Source: Gracilaria gracilis (taxonomy: Eukaryota; Rhodophyta; Florideophyceae; Gracilariales; Gracilariaceae). Taken from it: a stretch of 64,000 bases of DNA. The stretch covers positions 1-64,000 of the forward strand of contig JARGSG010000099.1 of NCBI GenBank assembly GCA_030374805.1, given 5' to 3'. Below are positions 18,026 through 29,535 of the stretch, piece after piece. A model generated the notes under the pieces. The model worked only from the letters and a program-made list of their open reading frames with translations, did no database searches and had not been told where the DNA came from. Position numbers and translations under genes: made by a program. Each line of letters starts with the position of its first letter. Position 1 is the stretch's first letter.

Positions 18026-19174
18026 ATGACCTCTTACCCGAAACTTCTTTCGCCCGTTGAGCTTAATGACTCGCTCAAACTCCCGAATCGTGTTGTCATG
18101 GCCCCGATGACGCGTGGACGTGCAACGGAGAAGCTCATGGCCAACGAGCTCATGGCGGAACACTACGCCCAACGTGCCGCTGCTGGGCTGATCATCACTG
18201 AAGGAACTCACACTTCTGTAGTCGCACGTGGTTGGTTCCAGGCTCCGGAGATATTCACCGCCGAGCATGCCAAGGCATGGAAGGTCGTCACCGATCGTGT
18301 TCATGAACGGAACGGTAGAATCTTCTGCCAGCTATGGCATACTGGAAGGGCCAGTCATTCTTCTTTTCGCGACGGCATTAGTGGATACGAGGGTGACATG
18401 AAACTGGCTGCAGCCCCGTCGGCTATAAAGCGAAGCAGCCATTCCGGCAAACAGGGATTCACCAATTTGCCAGGCCAGGTTGATATCGAGACGCCCCGTG
18501 CTCTAACTTTGGAGGAAGTTGAAGCTTTGCCGGAGGAATATCGCAATGCTGCACAGTGCGCGAAAGATGCCGGGTTTGATGGAGTAGAAGTTCATGGTGC
18601 GAATGGTTACCTTTTGGATGAGTTCTTACAGAGTTGCTCTAATAATCGAACAGACAAGTATGGTGGAAGCCTTGAGAACCGTTTCAGAGTTGTTGATGAA
18701 ATATTGCGAGCTGTACTGACTGTCTTCGAACCGCATCAAGTGGGCATTCGCATATCTCCGAACGGTGTCTTTAACGGAATGGGATCTGATGATTTCAGAG
18801 AATCATTTTTATACTATGCAGAACGCCTGGCGGAATTCAAATTAGCGTACCTTCATGTTATGATAGGACTCGGATTTGGTTTCCATCAGAAGGGAGAACC
18901 AATGACTATGGCTGAGTTCCGCAAGGTTTATCCTGGAATGCTGATTGCAAATGTTGGGTATGATGCCAATTCTGCTGAGGAAGAGATCGCTGCTGGAAAC
19001 ACGGATATGGTTGCTTTTGGACGACCATTCATCAGCAATCCGGATTTTGTGGAGCGTATCTCCGAGGGGTTGGAACTTAATGAGTCAGCTCCCCAGTCTG
19101 TGTACTACTCCTCGGTGGAAAATGTTCTTACCAGCAATGGTTACACTGACTTCCCTGTTAGCGTAAAGGCTTAA
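18026..19174 (+). CDS. Old yellow enzyme / 12-oxophytodienoate reductase-like
   Basis: 382 residues, full length for the family, from ATG 18026. It is an FMN-dependent TIM-barrel reductase that reduces activated C=C bonds using NADPH. Visible landmarks are VMAPMTRGRA (FMN-contacting Thr), FCQLWHTGRASH (Gln and Trp near the flavin), and VEVHGANGYLLDEFLQ with His and Asn that bind the substrate carbonyl and the Tyr proton donor. After these come the conserved DKYGGSLENR, RISPNG with the FMN-binding Arg, and GRPFISNPD near the end. It lacks a C-terminal SKL-type peroxisomal signal (ends VSVKA). Plant homologues act on oxylipins, fungal ones on many enones. The true substrate cannot be told. It lies upstream of a carotenoid oxygenase in the same direction. 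Confidence 0.93.
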   Translation: MTSYPKLLSPVELNDSLKLPNRVVMAPMTRGRATEKLMANELMAEHYAQRAAAGLIITEGTHTSVVARGWFQAPEIFTAEHAKAWKVVTDRVHERNGRIFCQLWHTGRASHSSFRDGISGYEGDMKLAAAPSAIKRSSHSGKQGFTNLPGQVDIETPRALTLEEVEALPEEYRNAAQCAKDAGFDGVEVHGANGYLLDEFLQSCSNNRTDKYGGSLENRFRVVDEILRAVLTVFEPHQVGIRISPNGVFNGMGSDDFRESFLYYAERLAEFKLAYLHVMIGLGFGFHQKGEPMTMAEFRKVYPGMLIANVGYDANSAEEEIAAGNTDMVAFGRPFISNPDFVERISEGLELNESAPQSVYYSSVENVLTSNGYTDFPVSVKA

Positions 19175-20279
19175 GCGTAGGTCGCGACCTTAGTTCCCTA
19201 TGAAGTGATCAAAAGTTAGGATTAAAGATGTGCCACCACCCGTTACAAGGGCATTTGATATGTAGAAAGAAAGGGAGAAAGGGATGCGGGTTGGTGAGTC
19301 AAATCGCGGGGATGCACTTGTCGAGGTGGTAGGCACCTCGATCTTGTACATGCATCTACCGTCGTATTCGCCTTCGAAGGTAGGCATTGAATCTGTGCTA
19401 CAAGCTACGCTTCGTTTCCTCCTCGGGGTAGAAGATTACAGGCCTGTCGTGAAACTTCTACCTGTACTACACATATTATTCAAATACTCCGTCAATACTT
19501 CTGGGCTCGTTTTCGGAGGCGACGAAATTGATTCTTCTCTGAACCATCATGGTATCTAGACATAGACATTGATCCCCGGAAGGAACGAAAATCTGAACGG
19601 GAAGCCGTGCGGTGTCGATAGTACCGACTCGGTACAGTAAACATACATGGTTTTGTAACACGGTGTTGTAATCTTGAATCAAGAGCTGACTAATGTATCT
19701 TGGAAGGAATCCTTTTCGTTCGCCCGTCGGAATGACGAAGAGCATGGAGCTATACGTCGGGAGTCGTAACTCTTGCCTTCGCGTGCCCTTGCTTGCGCCA
19801 AACGAAGATTTACCGCCATCGAGCAAGGGTAAGCGGGCAATTTCATCAACGGGCATGGTGCAGAATAATCATTCTAACGTTTTTATATCTACCCTTGGGT
19901 AGCTTTTACAGTCGTTCCGATTCGGCACTATCGAACGAGGACAAACCCACTGCCAGGTGTGATCGAGAAAAGTTTTCCCACGCAGTAACTTACTGTACCG
20001 TAGTGCCTTGGTCGCTTCCCTGTGAGTCCAGTGAGTGCCGGCCATCATAGCTTGTGATTGCAAGCTTCCCATTAATTACCTTTGTACAAGGGTATGCGTA
20101 ATATTGATGGAGCTTTGTGCAGCTCTTGCTCTCATTCGCGGCTCGTGGCCCAAACGTGCCCTCCATCCTCAGGAATCATGGAATGTTCTAATCTTTCCGA
20201 TGCCAGCTAAGTGCCACTACCATGTAGCTCGAACAATGATGGCAACCGTTGAAGGATTGTCGTTCAATGTAGCTCCATC
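19175..20279. other. Intergenic, no gene seen
   Basis: About 1.1 kb with only short, non-conserved-looking open frames. It probably holds the promoter of the carotenoid oxygenase gene; no clear TATA box was found. Confidence 0.5.
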
Positions 20280-21950
20280 ATGCCAAAGACTGGCTTCTGC
20301 TTCGTGACTTTCACACCATCGATCCCCATCATATACGTGCGCACCAAGGTGCTGCTAAAACCACTTGGCAATATCCCGTATAAGAGAAACACGCACGATT
20401 CATTAACTGCGACATCGAAGTTTGCGACAAAGATTGTGAATAACGCAGTAGCAAGTGGCATGGATACGACTTCAACCCGCAACCTTGACATCGGTCTTCG
20501 TACTGTGCCAGAACACCCGCAGTTTATAAACTTGAATGTGAGCGGAACGCTTCCGTCATATCTTTCAAAATCCAGTCTGTTCCGAGTTGGACCTGGTCGT
20601 TATGAGGCCACGCATAAGGACGGTCGTGAATACAAACCGCGTCACTGGTTCGACGGTCTTTCCGTACTGCATCATTTTGATATTAACGCCTCTCTCAATC
20701 AAGTATCATATCGAAGCCGAAGCTTAACTGACCCGATGGTGCGTCAAATTGAGAGCACGAAGTCGTCGTCATATGTGGATTTTACGTTCGGAAGATCCGA
20801 TCCATGCCGCACGTTACTCGGAAAATTCTTTCAACTTTGGAGTCCGGCCACAATCGATCCCGAAACTAAGATAAATGCACCGAACGTCGGCGTCACAGTT
20901 CAATACATACCAGGAAAAGGCATTTGTGCGCGCACTGATTCAACCTCGAGCGTCAAGTTCGACGAAAATACACTTGAGATTGATCACTTCTTCCGTGTTA
21001 GCGAGTTTGCTGGGCCGAAGTCAGCTCAAATGTCGGCAGCCCATGGTCACTATGATGCACGAACAGGTGATTTCATCAACTTTACATTCCAGTTTGGACC
21101 TCCGAAAGTACAATATACTGTGTTTCGAGTAGATCGCACTGGAACCTCGCATATGCTTGCGACTTTCCGAGAGAGTCCTAGATACATTCATTCGTTCGCA
21201 ACAACGGAGAAGTACGTCATTCTCATCCTGTGGCCACTTGAACTGAATAGTTTGGCCGTGGCATTCAACAAGTCTATTATGGATGGAATGACCTTTCACA
21301 AGAACCAGAAGACTAAGTTCATTGTTATTTCACGTGAACGTAACTGTATCCATGCAACATACACGTTTGGCTCTTTCTTCTGCTTCCACAATATCAATGC
21401 CTATGACGCCGGTGACTCTGTAGTTATTGACTTATCATTGTATGAAGATGCTTCGATACTTGATGACTTTGAACTGGACAAGCTGCGCACATCGACGGAC
21501 ACGTCCAAATCATCATTTGTACGATTCACGCTCGACTCTCTAGGCGAGAATCCCTTATCATCTCCGCGTGAAGCCCGGATGAAGGTTATCAATTCGGAGC
21601 CTTTTGAACTTATGCGCATTCATCCAGATAAACAGCGTTGTGAATATCGATACGCATACGGAGTCACGGGGATAGACTACATGTTTGACGCTGTCGCAAA
21701 AGTTTGCGTACCAACTGGAGAGCGTCTAATCTGGAAGCCTAAGAATGGGATTGTTGGCGAGCCCATATTCGTTCCAAATCCAGAAGGAGATGGTGAAGAT
21801 GATGGTTGTCTCTTGGTTGTCGTATTGAACTCTGAGCACAAGCATTCGAGTATGTTCGTGGTAGATGCGAGGAGCATGAAAACGATTGCCAACGCTGATG
21901 TTCCCTACATCGTGCCTCTTGGCTTTCATGGCATGTTCAAACGCATATGA
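20280..21950 (+). CDS. Carotenoid cleavage oxygenase (BCO/RPE65 family)
   Basis: 556 residues from ATG 20280. It is a non-haem iron enzyme of seven-bladed propeller fold that splits double bonds of carotenoids, apocarotenoids or stilbenoids with O2. Four iron-binding histidines are visible: AAHGHYD, YIHSFATTEKY, FFCFHNINAYD and PLGFHGMF at the C-terminus. SLFRVGPGRYE near residue 100 and HWFDGLSVLHHF are also family landmarks. The first about 60 residues are non-conserved and may be a transit sequence; a second Met at residue 61 (MDTTSTRN) could be the cytosolic start. NINAYD and the layout are closer to fungal and animal members than to plant NCED types. It sits between the old yellow enzyme and the adenylation enzyme genes. 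Confidence 0.92.
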   Translation: MPKTGFCFVTFTPSIPIIYVRTKVLLKPLGNIPYKRNTHDSLTATSKFATKIVNNAVASGMDTTSTRNLDIGLRTVPEHPQFINLNVSGTLPSYLSKSSLFRVGPGRYEATHKDGREYKPRHWFDGLSVLHHFDINASLNQVSYRSRSLTDPMVRQIESTKSSSYVDFTFGRSDPCRTLLGKFFQLWSPATIDPETKINAPNVGVTVQYIPGKGICARTDSTSSVKFDENTLEIDHFFRVSEFAGPKSAQMSAAHGHYDARTGDFINFTFQFGPPKVQYTVFRVDRTGTSHMLATFRESPRYIHSFATTEKYVILILWPLELNSLAVAFNKSIMDGMTFHKNQKTKFIVISRERNCIHATYTFGSFFCFHNINAYDAGDSVVIDLSLYEDASILDDFELDKLRTSTDTSKSSFVRFTLDSLGENPLSSPREARMKVINSEPFELMRIHPDKQRCEYRYAYGVTGIDYMFDAVAKVCVPTGERLIWKPKNGIVGEPIFVPNPEGDGEDDGCLLVVVLNSEHKHSSMFVVDARSMKTIANADVPYIVPLGFHGMFKRI

Positions 21951-22655
21951 CCATGGCCGAAAAATGGCATTCTGTGGAGAACTCAGAAGTTCATACTTCA
22001 TTGATAGCATTGCAGGGTGTATTGTAACCAGTGCGTTGGTATATTCGAACTGACAACCAGACACGCTCGGAAGAACTGTTCTTGAATAAAGGTAGGTCTT
22101 ATGTTCATCTTCATTTGGTGATAAACAACTGCACCCTGTTACATGTCAAGATCTGTCACATCATCAGGACAAGGGAGCACCCTGTAATACAATGTCATTG
22201 TTAAACAGATGCCAGATGTTTTGGACCAAGTGTTGATAGGTAGGTGTCGGTTATGCTCGTTAGACCGATCTTGGTTTTACTGTTTGACAGGTGCAAAAGA
22301 TATGGTCTGGAAATGCATGGGAAGTCTTGCCTGGCGTTGCTCCAATGACGTCAGGCCTGAATGACGTTGATCTGCTATTCAAATGGCCTACAAAATCGTT
22401 GTTGATGCACTGCTGCACATTGTAATACATATAATCTATGCATGTTGTGACAGACAAGTCTTCTAGTCTTTGATTCCTTCTAACAGTCAGCAACAGAAAC
22501 ATCTTCATGTATATCAAAAAGCATGAGGGCCGTCGAGGTTTGTTGGTTTACACCTACTCCAGTACAGGAAAAAGTACTTGCAAGAACAACAAACCGCACA
22601 AAGAAAGCAACGACACTCACAACACGTACACTCGCCTGAAAACCAAGTCTCTTCG
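21951..22655. other. Intergenic between convergent genes
   Basis: The carotenoid oxygenase and adenylation-enzyme genes end towards each other here. No gene or clear terminator was seen. Confidence 0.5.
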
Positions 22656-24404
22656 TCATGCTATTTTCCGTACCACAGCAAGGAAATACCGAATGAGGTT
22701 CGTCATGACCACAACTCCATACAAAGCACTCTGGATAACTGGTGAGAAAGATAGTAGTTTTCTCGCAGTGACGTCTTTGACCACGTGCAAGGTGTCATTA
22801 GTCTCACTCTTCTCGAGCGCACTTCCAGTGATCTTACCTGACAACCCGCTGAGCAAAGCACGTTTATCAACCTTCCCATTTCCAGTTCTAGGGAGACCTT
22901 CCATGGACAATACCTGTGCGGGGACGCAATAATACGGTAGATGTGCGCTAACCATGCGTTTCACCTTGTCTGTACTGACGTTGGCAGGGGTGACAAAGGC
23001 CACGAGAGACTCATTCAATTTCAACACAACAGCCTTCTTCACTCCAACAGTGTGTTCAATCACCGAAGATACGCCATCCAGTTCAACACGGAACCCCTTC
23101 ACCTTCACCTGTTCATCCACCCTTCCAAAATGTTCAAGCTCGCCATCATCGGTCCACCGGCCTAAGTCGCCAGTGCGATACATTCGTGCGTCACCACCAA
23201 GAAACGGGTCCATCACAAAACGCTCCCTGGTAAGCTCAGCATTGCCCAAATATCCTTTTGAGACGCAGTCCCCTCCAGCCCACATTTCACCGACATCACC
23301 GATAGGGCAAGGTTTGCGGGTATCTCGCTCCAACACATACACTGTGTTGTTGGGAGTTGGTTTCCCGATGGTAAGACGCGTCTCATTAGCTTGGTGCTTC
23401 TTTGCTGTGTTAATAATAGTAACTTCAGTAGGTCCACAGGAGTTGTAAAAGGTACAGAACTCACTCCACTCGTCAGCAAGAGCTCGAGGGCAAGGCTCGC
23501 CGGCAACTGCCACAGTTTGGACATGATGCATTCTCGACGAATCTAGTGTGCCTAGAACAGTTGGCGTTGATACCACAACCTGAGCGTGGGAAACAGCATG
23601 AGAAATACTTCGACCACGAATAACGAGCGTAGCCCCATGTGAAAGACACCCTAACACCTCCCAAGCACACATGTCAAAGGCAATGCTGAGAATCTGAGAT
23701 ACAAGAACGCCATTTCGCATCCCCAAGCTCATGGGATCTGTGAGCAAGACGTTTGCCACATTTCCATGCGTGACTTGAACACCTTTAGGTGCACCCGTAG
23801 TTCCAGAGGTGAAGATGATGTAACATGTGTCCGAAGGGCGCACGGGACGTTTAGGCTGTGTGAAAGGTGGCAGAAAGCTTCCCTCCTCTTCTGCAACTCT
23901 TACAGGGAGTACAACTGCGTGCGGAAATTGCGGGAGCCTAGAAGCATGCTGTCGAGTCGTAAGGACGACTAGAGCTCGAGTAGCAGCTGCGACACGGACC
24001 AATTGTGCGTGTGGAGCGATACGAGCGTCTTGTGGTACGTAACTGGCACCAAGTTGCAAAATTGCGACGATTCCGACGAGCATATCAATCCCGCGGGAAA
24101 GGAAGAGACATACTGAGTCCCCGGGATTGACCCCGTGTCCTTGAAGGGCAGCTGAAACAAGATTGGCACGCCTTCGGAGGGTATCATATGATATTTGTTC
24201 AGTGGCATGTAGAAATCCATCAGGCTGAACCGTATGGGCAGCAATAGATTGCGGGTAATGGTTCATTGCGTTTTGGATAGCGGCTGTGATCGTTGGGTGA
24301 GCAGGGGTTTGACGTATTCCAGCTGAAACTTCACAAAAACGTTTGCGGTCCTTGTCGGAAAGAGATATAAGAGCTGGGTCGGTAGGGGAAAGAGGTATTC
24401 TCAT
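22656..24404 (-). CDS. NRPS-type adenylate-forming enzyme with C-terminal membrane segment
   Basis: 582 residues from ATG 24404. An ANL-superfamily adenylation domain that activates a carboxylic or amino acid with ATP. Core motifs in order: IIFTSGTTGAPKGVQVTH (P-loop-like A3), AFDMCAWEVLG (A4, Asp present, suggesting an amino-acid-like substrate), NSCGPTEVTI (A5), YRTGDLGRW (A7), GRVDEQVKVKGFRVEL (A8 hinge) and PRTGNGKVDKRAL (A10 with catalytic Lys). No carrier domain follows. Instead the last 35 residues contain a hydrophobic stretch (ALYGVVVMTNLIRYFLAVV) that could anchor it to a membrane. This fits the nearby TmpA-like membrane protein and enoyl-CoA hydratase. Without a carrier domain it may form an acyl-CoA or pass the adenylate to a partner. 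Confidence 0.92.
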   Translation of the reverse strand: MRIPLSPTDPALISLSDKDRKRFCEVSAGIRQTPAHPTITAAIQNAMNHYPQSIAAHTVQPDGFLHATEQISYDTLRRRANLVSAALQGHGVNPGDSVCLFLSRGIDMLVGIVAILQLGASYVPQDARIAPHAQLVRVAAATRALVVLTTRQHASRLPQFPHAVVLPVRVAEEEGSFLPPFTQPKRPVRPSDTCYIIFTSGTTGAPKGVQVTHGNVANVLLTDPMSLGMRNGVLVSQILSIAFDMCAWEVLGCLSHGATLVIRGRSISHAVSHAQVVVSTPTVLGTLDSSRMHHVQTVAVAGEPCPRALADEWSEFCTFYNSCGPTEVTIINTAKKHQANETRLTIGKPTPNNTVYVLERDTRKPCPIGDVGEMWAGGDCVSKGYLGNAELTRERFVMDPFLGGDARMYRTGDLGRWTDDGELEHFGRVDEQVKVKGFRVELDGVSSVIEHTVGVKKAVVLKLNESLVAFVTPANVSTDKVKRMVSAHLPYYCVPAQVLSMEGLPRTGNGKVDKRALLSGLSGKITGSALEKSETNDTLHVVKDVTARKLLSFSPVIQSALYGVVVMTNLIRYFLAVVRKIA

Positions 24405-25663
24405 TTCGAATCACAGTTACAATCGAGTTCAATCTCGGATCCAATAGAGTACGGAGAAACGTTGACTATCCAGCAAAACTTGCGATTGGAGATGGGGTGT
24501 AGTCGAATTGGGATCAAGCTAACAACGCAGCTCTCTTTATGTAGCGCAATAAAGGGATGCTCACGAGCAATTAACAATACATACGGCAGCAGTTTCGTCC
24601 TGGGAGTGATTCTTACAACCCAGACGATTTAGGGATATTCATCGCGAAACAGCACGCCAAAACAGCACGCCAAAACAGCACGCCCCGGCATTAGAGTAAG
24701 GAAGATCACAACAGTGATGAAACAAAGGACACAGGCAGGACGCCAACATCACCCAAAGTACCGTGAAGTGTTACTATATGTATGCAGCTCCAGACCTCGC
24801 TCCACGAACCACGCTTTTATTTTCGTAGTTCGCACAGACGCGCCCGCTGAGGCCATGCGGCAGGAAGAATGTCATCCAAACTATTGCATGTCATATGTGA
24901 TCGATGTCACGCAATCACGTGACGGAATGCACCCGTGAAGCGTGCGCTGTGGCACCTGTCCTGTCAATACGTGGTTTCGACGTTGAAACGATTTGATATC
25001 TAGCTAGAGTAGCAGATGTGGTGAACAACTCTGTGTCGAGTGGCGGCGCTTTGTCGTGCCATCTGCCCCGGGCTATGGCATTTTTGTGCGAGAGTATCGG
25101 ATATACGTGGAGTTCTCACTTCGTAAGTATTCACTTTCTTTGGCTGTTAGTCTTTCTCTTGACGGTAATCAACACTAAAAAAAGATTGCTTACTATTCAC
25201 GTAGTGGGTTCACACTTTGAACTTCACAGTGAACGGTATTGAATGCAGTTTAGAAGTACATAGTTTAAAGGGTGCTTCCTTGTTCAAATGGTAGGAATTG
25301 AGTGATTCCAGCTCGCTGATTTATCGCTTCACTTTGATACTGTACTGATAAGTTCACATGACACTGGACGCTTGCCGGTCCAATTCCTCAGTGCAGGTTG
25401 GTTATACGCGTATCTTTACGTACTGTATCTACTTGTGTATGCCAGTACGAATCCACCTTTGCGATATAAGCGAGGTTTCAAAAATCGCACAGGGCAAGCA
25501 AAGTACGGAGGGATTGGAGACCCGCTCAGCGGTCAAGTCTACCCGGTCGAATACTGGGCCACTGGGTTTTTGGGTGGATCAACTCACACTGGTGTCTTTT
25601 ATTACATAGCTCCAGCATATACTCCATGCTACCGGCCCCATACTACCGGGTAGTCACTGCGCG
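24405..25663. other. Intergenic, with a 14-bp triplet repeat
   Basis: No gene supported. A 14-bp unit (aaaacagcacgcc) occurs three times in tandem at about 24650-24690, in the region upstream of the adenylation gene. Confidence 0.45.
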
Positions 25664-26626
25664 CTATGACTCAGTTACTCGTTTCTCCCGTCGTCGGACG
25701 AATCGATTACAGCCCTCTTGAAAGTCCGACATCCCAAAGCTCAAGTAGTACATCATCCGTTCCATCAGTGCCCGATTCTGCCACCCATTCTCCCTTCCCT
25801 TGACCAACTCCTTGGTCATCTTTACGCAATTTGCACTTTGAGCGGCCACAGTCTCGGCGAACTCCAAGCTCTCCTCAACAACGTTGTCACAAATTCTGGC
25901 CACGATCCCCCTGGCGTAAGCCTCATCAACCTCCATGCGTTCACCAGTCCACATCATACTCAAAGCTCTTCCCTTCCCAATACTCTCAACAAGCCTTACC
26001 GTGCCGCCTGCACCAGGGATTGTCCCTAGAAGAATCTCAGGCAGCCCAAACTGCGCTTTCCTTGAGGCAAACACCACGTCGGCAAGCAAAACCAGTTCGA
26101 ACCCGCCGCCTAGTGCGGGTCCGTCCACAGCTACCACAACTGGTTTCCTCATTTGGTGAATCATATGCGGCCAATCAGTTAGCCACTGTTGTTCATATGC
26201 AGAGTCGGGTGCCAAATCCCGCAACTCGTTTATATCAACTCCTGCACAGAAGACGGGGGATGTTGCAGAAATAACCACAACACGAACGGCAGCATCGGTC
26301 TCAGCGTGTTGTAAGGCGGTACATAGTTGGTTCGAGAGGTGACGGTTAATGGCATTGCGCGCCTTCGGGCGATGTAGAGTGAGTAAACGAACTCCAGAAT
26401 GAGTGTCGCTCTCCAGGAGCAAACTTGGTTCTGCCTTCGCGGAGAGTGTTTCGTTTGTGGTCGTGGGGGCCATCACGTAGTTTGCGATAGAAGCTGGAGT
26501 CTGGAAGACTCGTACGCTCGCGAAAGAGTCTGCGGTACAATGCAAAAATACTGGCAGCGGCGTGTTGCAAGCAAAGCCAACGATACAGGAAATTGCCCAG
26601 CTGCTGTTATGGAAACATGATGTCAT
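25664..26626 (-). CDS. Enoyl-CoA hydratase, probably mitochondrial
   Basis: 320 residues from ATG 26626; a second Met at residue 52 (MAPTTTNE) opens the conserved part. Crotonase fold: FCAGVDINEL and GPALGGGFELVLLAD give the oxyanion hole and first catalytic Glu. LPEILLGTIPGAGGTVRL gives the second Glu, so both acids of true hydratases are present (as in ECHS1). It adds water to trans-2-enoyl-CoA in beta-oxidation or branched amino acid breakdown. The first 51 residues have few acidic residues and could be a mitochondrial presequence, though they are unusually Cys- and Phe-rich. It lies in the same orientation as the adenylation gene, 1.3 kb upstream of it. Confidence 0.92.
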   Translation of the reverse strand: MTSCFHNSSWAISCIVGFACNTPLPVFLHCTADSFASVRVFQTPASIANYVMAPTTTNETLSAKAEPSLLLESDTHSGVRLLTLHRPKARNAINRHLSNQLCTALQHAETDAAVRVVVISATSPVFCAGVDINELRDLAPDSAYEQQWLTDWPHMIHQMRKPVVVAVDGPALGGGFELVLLADVVFASRKAQFGLPEILLGTIPGAGGTVRLVESIGKGRALSMMWTGERMEVDEAYARGIVARICDNVVEESLEFAETVAAQSANCVKMTKELVKGRENGWQNRALMERMMYYLSFGMSDFQEGCNRFVRRREKRVTES

Positions 26627-29535
26627 GATGTTCTTTATTCGATGAGTACGGCTAGTTCGAAGAGACGATTTGTATGACGATGTTTAGCTTTGACACGTGC
26701 AACGGTTAATGTTACCTTGACTATAGCTCTAGATGGCGTAGAAAACATTTCTTGCCCTCGCTTCTCGTGAAACAATGTCAGGTGCAATGACAGTCACGCA
26801 GTATGACAGTCACGCAGTCACGGTAAGACCTCCGACGGTGTTTCATGGATTCACCACATCGTGGCGACCAAAGATCAATCGGTACCGTTGGTAACCGGTA
26901 CTGTGTGATTTTTGAAGAGCTCGGGCCCAGGGTTCTAAGTTCCGGTTCTGCCTCCGCCCTCCCAATTCAAGAACTGCTGGGGATCTCTTTTGATAAAGAA
27001 CTCAAGACGAGAAACATTTGGACGCTAGATTGCCACCTGCTATGGAGAATTCGATCAAATCCCTGTTTATCTGAAGCCTCACTACAGTTTCGTAAGAGAA
27101 CACTGTTGCTCACAACTAAGAAGAGAAAGAAGGAGCGTAGAAATCAACGCACAGAACTACCGGATACCAGTGAAGTTATGGACCCCGAGCACTCCTCATT
27201 TGTGGCTACGAAGAAACCTCACCTGATTCTGCGTGCCCTTTGACTGCTACTTTATGGTGATAATCCAGTGGAGATGAAGGCGAGATTGCTGTCGAGTGTC
27301 CTTTTACGTTTGTCTAGCGGCGTATATCTGACTGCCTTATTACTATCGATAAATATCGCCGCCATTTAGCATAGAACCGAAAGCCATGTAACTAAATAGT
27401 ATTTCCAACCATATGCCGGTGCCTGCAAGGCAGGTGGTGGAAATCTCCTCACCCACACGAGCTGATTGCTGGCAAGCACAGGTGGAATCAGCTGGCTCAT
27501 GCGTGACGATCGGATGACGAGCTGATGAGGCATATGTGAGTCACGTGTTAGACGTGGTTACGGCATATACGTCGCCGTGACGTTCCCGCTTGTGTTATCG
27601 GAACGACCGCTTTCAAGAGCTTCTTATTCTTCTTTAATGTGGACAGCAGTTTTCCATTTGCTAAACTGCAGTAAAGCTCTAAATGAAGCTTTCTCTCTTC
27701 AGGAAGGCCAACAATTTGTTTGGTTCCTGTCTAATCAAATTTTGTAGAGACGATTTTGTGTCCGGGGGCAGGCTTGAAACAAGCTCTCGTTGCAACGACT
27801 GGGTATCTTTACTGAAACTATTCCTCTGACAGGTCGATGGCCCTCTTGTTGTCGGGACAATGACGACAAATTCTCTAGCTTAAATACACTGCGTTGCATC
27901 TCTCTACGACCAATTAGATCTCCATGTGCCTGCGTCATGAACCTCTACGATCATTTGCGTCACTGTCTCCTTGGGTTCCGACAGTTGTGCCTGCGTCCAC
28001 TGGAACCTCCAGGATCATTTGCATCACTGTCTCCTTCAATTTCAAGTTCCAACAGGTGTACTGTTGCACTCGTCGTGACGAGTTCGTGAGCGAACATCGA
28101 AGAACAACTTGTTGGTAAACGTCTCTTCCTCTTTCGGTTGCATGCAATACTACTCGGTACCAACGGTAGACAAGCTAGGCATTATATCCTGCATACAGAT
28201 CTCATCTTCCTGATTTGACAGTGGTGTGTCCCCAGTAGTGTACTGTGGTATCTACGCGGCCGATGTCGCAACAAAAAATACTGGAGCTTGATGTTATGTA
28301 ATTCGCATATCTCGCACTCTCATCGAATTCCTTCCGTTTCCCTCAAGGATTGAAAGATGCAACGTGAATTTCTCACATTTCCATGATTGCTGTCTCTAAC
28401 CTTGCGCATCCTAATTGCGTACTTTTGTATTGTAATATTCTGTCACCTTATCTTCTTGTTCTTTGTTGTGGACAACAGTACCTTATTCCGATACTGTAGT
28501 AGAGCTTCAGAGGAAGCTCTCTCTCTGTAAAAAGGCCAACTTGTCACCTTATCGCCACCATGATGAATGATGCACTTGCATAAGTGCGATCTCGCACACG
28601 TAAGGCAGGCGCTCTTGTTGTCTATCAAATGGAAGGAATATTTGCTGGGTAAGGTCATTTGCACTCGAGATTGTTGGCCTCCGACTGTACTTTGACAAGA
28701 ATAGGACACAAGCAACAGTTTTTACCAGTCTGAACAGCCGAAAGGTTGTGCGGTCGACAACAATGGAGGTTGATGAGTTGCCAAACATACTAGCAGTAAC
28801 CAGTAGTTTGAGGCTCACCTTTAGATGCGTCGATCACGGACCATTACACAGTGCTTCTTGACGGACTTTTCTGGATTCAGTTTGCCGGTAAAGGTTCTCA
28901 GCAACGCGCTCATTTCGACTGCCGTTGAAACTGTTGTTCCATAGTGCGAAGTCCATTTGATTTCGACTCTCAACGTGGCAAATCGTAAGCGTTCGAGAAA
29001 GCGGTGGTTTGCGGGTGAGAAAAATGGCTTGAAACGGATGCCTGTTGTGCCAAGACTGTGGGACTGATGGCGTGCTCCACTGTTGCGAAGGCTATTCCAT
29101 CTGTCGCGTGACAGTAGGAAACGGTTGTTCAATTGCGTGACCGACAAAGGGGCGATCAGCAAGACGCATCAACAGCACGTGCCGGAACGCTGTCATTGCA
29201 ATTCACGCTCGTGCACTGGTGCTGCGCGGGTGGGTCTGACGTGGCGCGTTCACCACGCGTCACTGCTTAAATCCCGGCCGCGCACCGAGAAAAGCAGCGC
29301 TGCACCTTAGCAGATGTGGCGACGTTTATCCTTCTAAACTTCAGCAAGGGAAGTGTATTCATATATGCCGCACACGCTGTCTGCACTTGTCGATAATGTT
29401 CTGCCCATATCTCCCTGAAAAAGATCCATCACTTCTCTCGTATCGCGCACCTTTCAAGCACCCCATCTCCCCCAAAGTCAAACACCTTAACAGAAGCCGT
29501 TCGCAAGCCTCCATCTCTCCCCTAACTCTTCTGCC
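26627..29535. other. Long intergenic stretch with small repeats
   Basis: No gene can be supported. It contains a 16-bp tandem pair (tatgacagtcacgcag, about 26787-26820), a two-copy imperfect tandem repeat of about 65-70 bp at about 27928-28060, and an imperfect direct repeat of about 100 bp (27609-27715 and 28443-28540). An open frame of 132 codons at 26845-27243 and minus frames at 28549-29162 look weakly protein-like but match nothing I know. The last 250 bp is the upstream region of the TmpA-like gene. Confidence 0.45.
27928..28060. repeat. Two-copy imperfect tandem repeat of about 65-70 bp
   Basis: Both copies contain tgcctgcgtc, then a gaacctc segment, gatcatttgc and tcactgtctcctt, ending with a gttcc-acag block. 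Confidence 0.55.

Noticed and set aside
26845-27243. 132-codon frame with basic stretch
   Set aside because: No conserved motif, lies in repeat-rich intergenic DNA; not supported as a gene.
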